Below are positions 6,246 through 8,962 of a DNA stretch of 8,962 nucleotides, piece by piece (position 1 is the stretch's first letter; each line of letters opens with the position of its first letter). This DNA comes from Spirochaetaceae bacterium (lineage in GTDB: Bacteria; Spirochaetota; Spirochaetia; Treponematales; Breznakiellaceae), in the NCBI GenBank assembly GCA_031278935.1, contig JAITJK010000122.1:1-8962 (forward strand), read 5' to 3'. The position numbers and the translations under genes are program-made. A model generated the notes under the pieces. The model was given only the letters and a program-made list of their open reading frames with translations. It was not told the DNA's origin and made no database searches.

Positions 6246-7283
6246 ATGGCTGATTTTGCCCTCCACCAAGACGCTGAAGTCTTACGACTTATTACCACCG
6301 AAGAAAACGACGAACAGGAAGCCCTGTTTGCTGCGGCCCGGCGGCAGCGAGAAATCTATTACCGCAAGGATGTGTATTTCCGGGGGCTGGTGGAATTTAC
6401 CAATTATTGCAAGAACGATTGCTATTACTGCGGGATCCGCCGCAGTAATAGCCGGATCACCCGGTACCGGCTCTCCCTCACGGAGATTCTCCACAGCTGC
6501 CAGGTGGGGGCTAGGCTGGGATTCAAGACCTTTGTACTGCAAGGGGGAGAAGACCCCTGGTTTACAGATCAGCGGGTCGTCGAAATGGTCGCAGCGATTC
6601 GTGCGGCATATCCGGATCACGCCATTACCCTGTCCATTGGCGAGCGAAGCCAGGAAAGTTACAAGGCTTTTTTTCAGGCCGGGGCGAATCGCTATCTTTT
6701 ACGCCATGAAACCGCCAATGACGCCCACTACCGAAAGCTCCACCCCGAAACTATGAGCCTGGCGGAACGGAAGCGCTGTCTCTTTACCCTCAAGGATATG
6801 GGATATCAGGTCGGGGCGGGCTTTATGGTGGGGACGCCTTTCCAGACCCCTGAGAACCTTGTGGAGGATCTGCGATTTTTGCAGGCCCTGGAACCCCACA
6901 TGGTAGGTATCGGTCCGTTCATTCCCCAGGCAGACACACCTTTTGGTACGTATCCCGGAGGAACTCTTGCCTTAACCCTCAGGATGGTAGCGTTGACGCG
7001 ACTGCTTCTGCCCCGGGCCCTCATTCCCGCCACCACGGCCCTGGGGACCATTGCGCCTCAAGGCCGGGAGCTTGGTCTCATGGCCGGGGCCAATGTGGTG
7101 ATGCCCAATCTCTCTCCTAAGGAGGTACGGAAGCTCTACGCCCTGTATGACAACAAGATCTGCACCGGGGACGAAGCCGCAGAATGCCGGTTTTGCATGG
7201 AGGGTCGGATGCGGAACTTCGGCTTCACCCCCAATATGTCCCGTGGCGACCCACCTGACGTAGAGGCCCGTCGGCGGGTTTAA
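6246..7283 (+). CDS. hydE: [FeFe]-hydrogenase maturase HydE (radical SAM)
   Basis: HydE is a cytoplasmic radical SAM enzyme of the biotin synthase-like group that modifies the HydG-made iron synthon during H-cluster assembly. With the start used here it has 345 residues. CX3CX2C is Cys55, Cys59 and Cys62 (CKNDCYYC). Family segments include VLQGGEDP, RYLLRHETAN, MVGIGPFIP, TPFG, IPATTALGTI and GANVVMPN. A second cysteine set, C-x7-C-x2-C (Cys306, Cys314, Cys317), matches the accessory-cluster cysteines of Thermotoga HydE, which are not conserved in all HydEs. The start is uncertain. ATG 6246 has AGGAG six bases upstream. However, the frame is open back to GTG 6216 and TTG 6168, and residues encoded just before 6246 (LEKPLQERS) resemble the first helix of other HydE proteins. 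The 156-base spacer after hydG is unusually long for this compact cluster. HydF is not in the window. Confidence 0.95.
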   Translation: MADFALHQDAEVLRLITTEENDEQEALFAAARRQREIYYRKDVYFRGLVEFTNYCKNDCYYCGIRRSNSRITRYRLSLTEILHSCQVGARLGFKTFVLQGGEDPWFTDQRVVEMVAAIRAAYPDHAITLSIGERSQESYKAFFQAGANRYLLRHETANDAHYRKLHPETMSLAERKRCLFTLKDMGYQVGAGFMVGTPFQTPENLVEDLRFLQALEPHMVGIGPFIPQADTPFGTYPGGTLALTLRMVALTRLLLPRALIPATTALGTIAPQGRELGLMAGANVVMPNLSPKEVRKLYALYDNKICTGDEAAECRFCMEGRMRNFGFTPNMSRGDPPDVEARRRV

Positions 7284-7295
7284 AGCCCGCGACTG

Positions 7296-7317
7296 TGCGT
7301 TATCTCCTCTTAACGCA
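7296..7317. repeat. Small inverted repeat after hydE
   Basis: TGCGTTA (7296-7302) and TAACGCA (7311-7317) form a perfect seven-pair stem with an eight-base loop, 13 bases after the hydE stop. No T-run follows on either strand, so it is at best a weak or Rho-assisted stop or an RNA 3'-end stabiliser. A GC-rich hairpin GCGGG/CCCGC (7274-7290) also overlaps the hydE stop codon. Confidence 0.35.
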
Positions 7318-7331
7318 ACCTGTGCCAAAAA

Positions 7332-7404
7332 CGAGGAGCGTAACAAAGCAATCCAGACAAGCATTCACTGCACTGGATTGCTTTGTTACGCTCGCGCCAT
7401 GACG
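7332..7404. repeat. REP-like palindromic repeat with perfect 21-bp arms
   Basis: The left arm (7336-7356, starting GAGCGTAACAAAGC) and the right arm (7373-7393, ending GCTTTGTTACGCTC) are perfect reverse complements around a 16-base loop. The flanks ACGAG on the left and ATGACG on the right fit degenerate ends of a widespread interspersed repeat whose usual outer motif is CGTCATTGCGAGGAG. The element lies between hydE and the 3' end of rnpB, the usual place for such repeats. As RNA it would form a strong hairpin from either strand and may block readthrough or protect 3' ends. The repeat identity rests on memory of the motif and has not been checked by a search. Confidence 0.8.
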
Positions 7405-7407
7405 GTC

Positions 7408-7437
7408 TTGATAACCACGCGCGTTCATTCGTATAAT
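7408..7437 (+). promoter_or_regulatory. Near-consensus sigma-70 promoter directed antisense into rnpB
   Basis: TTGATA (7408-7413, five of six matches) and a perfect TATAAT (7432-7437) are 18 bases apart. Transcription would start near 7444-7446, about 30 bases before the 3' end of rnpB, and run antisense through it. No plus-strand gene follows. Downstream is only a ribosome-site-like ggaggg with a seven-codon frame (ATG 7464) that overlaps the end of rnpB. Confidence 0.45.
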
Positions 7438-7472
7438 CCGTAGCGCTTTATACTCTGGAGGGAATGAAAAAA

Positions 7473-7862
7473 AGCGATGAACCATAAGCCGGGTTCTGTG
7501 CGGTACCTCGTACCGGCTGTCATCTATCTGGCGGAATCCTCACGGATCCCCTCCACGCAGTCTACCCGCAGTATAAAACGGGCCGTTCTACCACTGTTTG
7601 ACTTTGCTCCTGATGAGGCTTGCCGTGCCGGGATCGTTGCCGATCCCGCGGTGGGCTCTTACCCCACCTTTTCACCCTTACAACCCTCCCTCGGGCCAAA
7701 ACCTGAGAGAAGGATCGCGGTTTGCTTTCTGTTGCGCTGGCTGTCGGAAGCGTCTTGGCGCTTCCGCCCGGGAATTACCCGGCATCATGCCCTGCGGAGC
7801 CCGGACTTTCCTCACCATAGACGCCGAAAGCGTCTATGACGCGACAGCTGTGGTCCATCGCT
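7473..7862 (-). ncRNA. rnpB: RNase P RNA (bacterial class A)
   Basis: This is the catalytic RNA of RNase P, which trims the 5' ends of tRNA precursors. Read on the minus strand, it has the universal 5' core GAGGAAAGTCCGGGC (7799-7813) and the 3' core ACAGAACCCGGCTTA (7485-7499). The ends were set by helix P1: AGCGATGGACC (7852-7862) pairs with GGTTCATCGCT (7473-7483) over 11 positions with one G-U. Other hairpins seen are P3 (7816-7838, nine-pair stem) and one with a GCAA loop (7630-7647, probably P12). The segment GGTGGGGTAAGAGCCCACC fits the L15/CCA-binding side. The 5' end lies 10 bases after the stop of the zinc-ribbon gene and no good promoter is visible between, so co-transcription followed by processing is likely. 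Seven T residues on the minus strand (7467-7473) abut the 3' end. Confidence 0.97.
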
Positions 7863-7872
7863 TATCTAAAAC

Positions 7873-8718
7873 CTACTCATCATAATCGATATTGATCTTT
7901 TCTTCTTCCTCCTCGTCTTCTTCTTCCTCTTCGTCGTCTTCCATATCATCCAAATCCGCGAGGCTGCCCGCATCTTCAATATCGAAAAAGTCCGTTTCCC
8001 CTTGCTCGGATTCTTCATAATAGAGTATCCGGGAGCAATAAGGGCAAAAGATGATCTCTTCCCCCAGGCGGACCGTATTGGCAAATTGCGCGGGCAGGAT
8101 CATGTGGCAGCCCATACACACTCCGCTCTTGATGGCCACGATGCCCCGGCCCATTTTATTGCGGATGATCCGCTCAAACTTGAAAAGGATCTCCGCGTCA
8201 ATGTCCGGGGTTACCCCCCGTTCCTGCTCCAGCAACTGTGCAACCTGGGCCTTTTTTCCCACGATTTCCGCTTCGATACTGGCCCTGCGTTCCGCCAGTT
8301 CCGCTTCCTGCTGCTGGATCAAGGCGGCGCTTTGGCGCATCTGCTCTTCTAAGTCCTGGATGGTCCGTATTTGGATCTGTAGTTCTTTACGGTACTGCTG
8401 TTCTTTGTCCGTGGCATCCCTGATTTCTTTATCCAAGGCCTCGTATTCCCGCTGAGTATTGATGGAATCCATGTTTTTTTCGGCGTGTTCCCGGGAATGT
8501 TCGGCTTCCTTCAAAAGGTTATCGTATTCCGCTTCAGCCAGCTTCGCCCGTTCATAGTCTTGATTCTTCTCAATAAACGTTTTTTTGAGCCGGGCTAACA
8601 ATTCCTCTTGGTTATTGAGAATCTTCGGCAATTCCTGAATATCATGTTCTAAGACGATTTTTTGAGAGAGGATATCCTGTAAGGCCCGTAAATTCTCAAA
8701 AATTGTATCCGTTGTCAT
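7873..8718 (-). CDS. Coiled-coil C4-type zinc-ribbon protein (CT398/CdsZ-like) with acidic tail
   Basis: The 281-residue product has a long helical coiled coil (about 5-168), including the family-typical segment NTQREYEALDKEI (87-99). A C4 zinc ribbon follows with Cys201, Cys204, Cys225 and Cys228 (CMGC and CPYC), then an acidic tail from about 236 with 13 uninterrupted Asp/Glu residues at 261-273. The fold matches the widespread zf-RING_7 / DUF164 group. The chlamydial member CT398 (CdsZ) is reported to bind the sigma-54 holoenzyme and a type III secretion component; the role here is unknown. ATG 8718 is preceded by AGGGGA about six bases away. The gene starts 35 bases after rpoD and ends 10 bases before rnpB. 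The acidic tail looks lineage-specific and is encoded by a purine-rich triplet-like tract, so it may vary in length. A link with RNA polymerase is plausible from the location but inferred. Confidence 0.88.
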   Translation of the reverse strand: MTTDTIFENLRALQDILSQKIVLEHDIQELPKILNNQEELLARLKKTFIEKNQDYERAKLAEAEYDNLLKEAEHSREHAEKNMDSINTQREYEALDKEIRDATDKEQQYRKELQIQIRTIQDLEEQMRQSAALIQQQEAELAERRASIEAEIVGKKAQVAQLLEQERGVTPDIDAEILFKFERIIRNKMGRGIVAIKSGVCMGCHMILPAQFANTVRLGEEIIFCPYCSRILYYEESEQGETDFFDIEDAGSLADLDDMEDDEEEEEDEEEEEKINIDYDE

Positions 8719-8753
8719 CGTGTATCCCCTTTACTCGTGTTGCTTATGGCACT

Positions 8754-8962
8754 TCAGTGGTCTAAATAATCTTTTAAACGCCGGCTCCGTTTAGGATGCC
8801 GCAGTCGGCGTAGGGCTTTCGCCTCGATCTGCCGGATCCGTTCCCGGGTAACATTAAAATACAAGCCCACCTCTTCCAAGGTCAGGGAATACCCGTCATC
8901 TAAGCCGAAACGCATCTTCAGCACCTCCTGTTCCCGCAGGGGCAAGGTAGCCAACACCCCGG
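8754..8962 (-). CDS. rpoD: Primary sigma factor RpoD, C-terminal end only
   Basis: Only the last 69 or so codons are in the window, and the frame runs open through the window edge. The visible part is region 4.2 of a group 1 sigma-70: LPLREQEVLKMRFGLDDG, then TLEEVGLYFNVTRERIRQIEAKALRRLRHP, the helix-turn-helix that contacts the -35 element. The end RSRRLKDYLDH fits primary sigma factors rather than short alternative ones. The stop is TGA at 8754-8756. It is the first gene of the minus-strand block with the zinc-ribbon gene and rnpB. A GTG at 8957 is internal and not a start. Assignment as the housekeeping factor, not a paralogue, is likely but cannot be proven from this fragment. Confidence 0.93.
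   Translation of the reverse strand, partial: GVLATLPLREQEVLKMRFGLDDGYSLTLEEVGLYFNVTRERIRQIEAKALRRLRHPKRSRRLKDYLDH

Noticed and set aside
7464..7487. Seven-codon frame after a ggaggg ribosome-like site downstream of the 7408-7437 promoter
   Set aside because: It overlaps the P1 helix and 3' end of rnpB, whose sequence is fixed by RNA structure, so the frame is most likely accidental.
7477..7885. Plus-strand open frames across 7477-7885
   Set aside because: They lie antisense to a clear RNase P RNA and have no family resemblance or ribosome site.
1..8962. CRISPR array, tRNA genes, prophage or integrase attachment site
   Set aside because: No regularly spaced direct repeats, no cloverleaf and no phage or integrase genes were seen on either strand.

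Overview
The window reads as chromosomal DNA of a spirochaete, most likely a free-living or gut-associated Treponema relative. The points for this are moderate-to-high GC coding sequence, [FeFe]-hydrogenase maturases, an IS200-like protein of a type I associate with termite-gut treponemes, and an rpoD / C4 zinc-ribbon / rnpB cluster. The genus is inference; the gene families are direct readings.

Layout. Positions 1-2154 (+) hold the 3' five-sixths of clpB, whose N-terminal domain lies outside the window. A four-helix membrane protein with an alpha/beta-hydrolase-like domain follows after 12 bases (2167-3549). Next comes a convergent accessory patch with a small IS200/RAYT-like gene on the minus strand (3716-4162) that has lost its catalytic residues. 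A hydrogenase-maturation cluster on the plus strand then runs from 4429 to 7283: a TM1266-type regulator, hydG and hydE. It is preceded by a structured leader ending in a textbook intrinsic terminator only 25 bases before the first start codon, so the cluster is probably controlled by transcription attenuation. Between hydE and the next genes (7284-7472) lie a REP-like palindrome with perfect 21-bp arms and a near-consensus promoter. The right end is a minus-strand housekeeping block: the 3' end of rpoD (8754 to the window edge), a coiled-coil C4 zinc-ribbon protein (7873-8718) and the RNase P RNA gene rnpB (7473-7862), each close enough to the next to be one transcript.

How the genes work together. 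HydG makes the CO and cyanide ligands and HydE acts on the next step of building the diiron subcluster of [FeFe] hydrogenase; the TM1266-like protein is presumed to regulate this system. HydF and the hydrogenase are not in the window. ClpB is a stress disaggregase and is not functionally tied to the hyd genes. The right-hand block links the primary sigma factor, a possible RNA-polymerase-associated zinc-ribbon protein and RNase P.

Most interesting: the predicted terminator/antiterminator leader upstream of the hyd genes, the IS200-like protein lacking both HUH histidines and the tyrosine region, and a strong-looking promoter firing antisense into rnpB.
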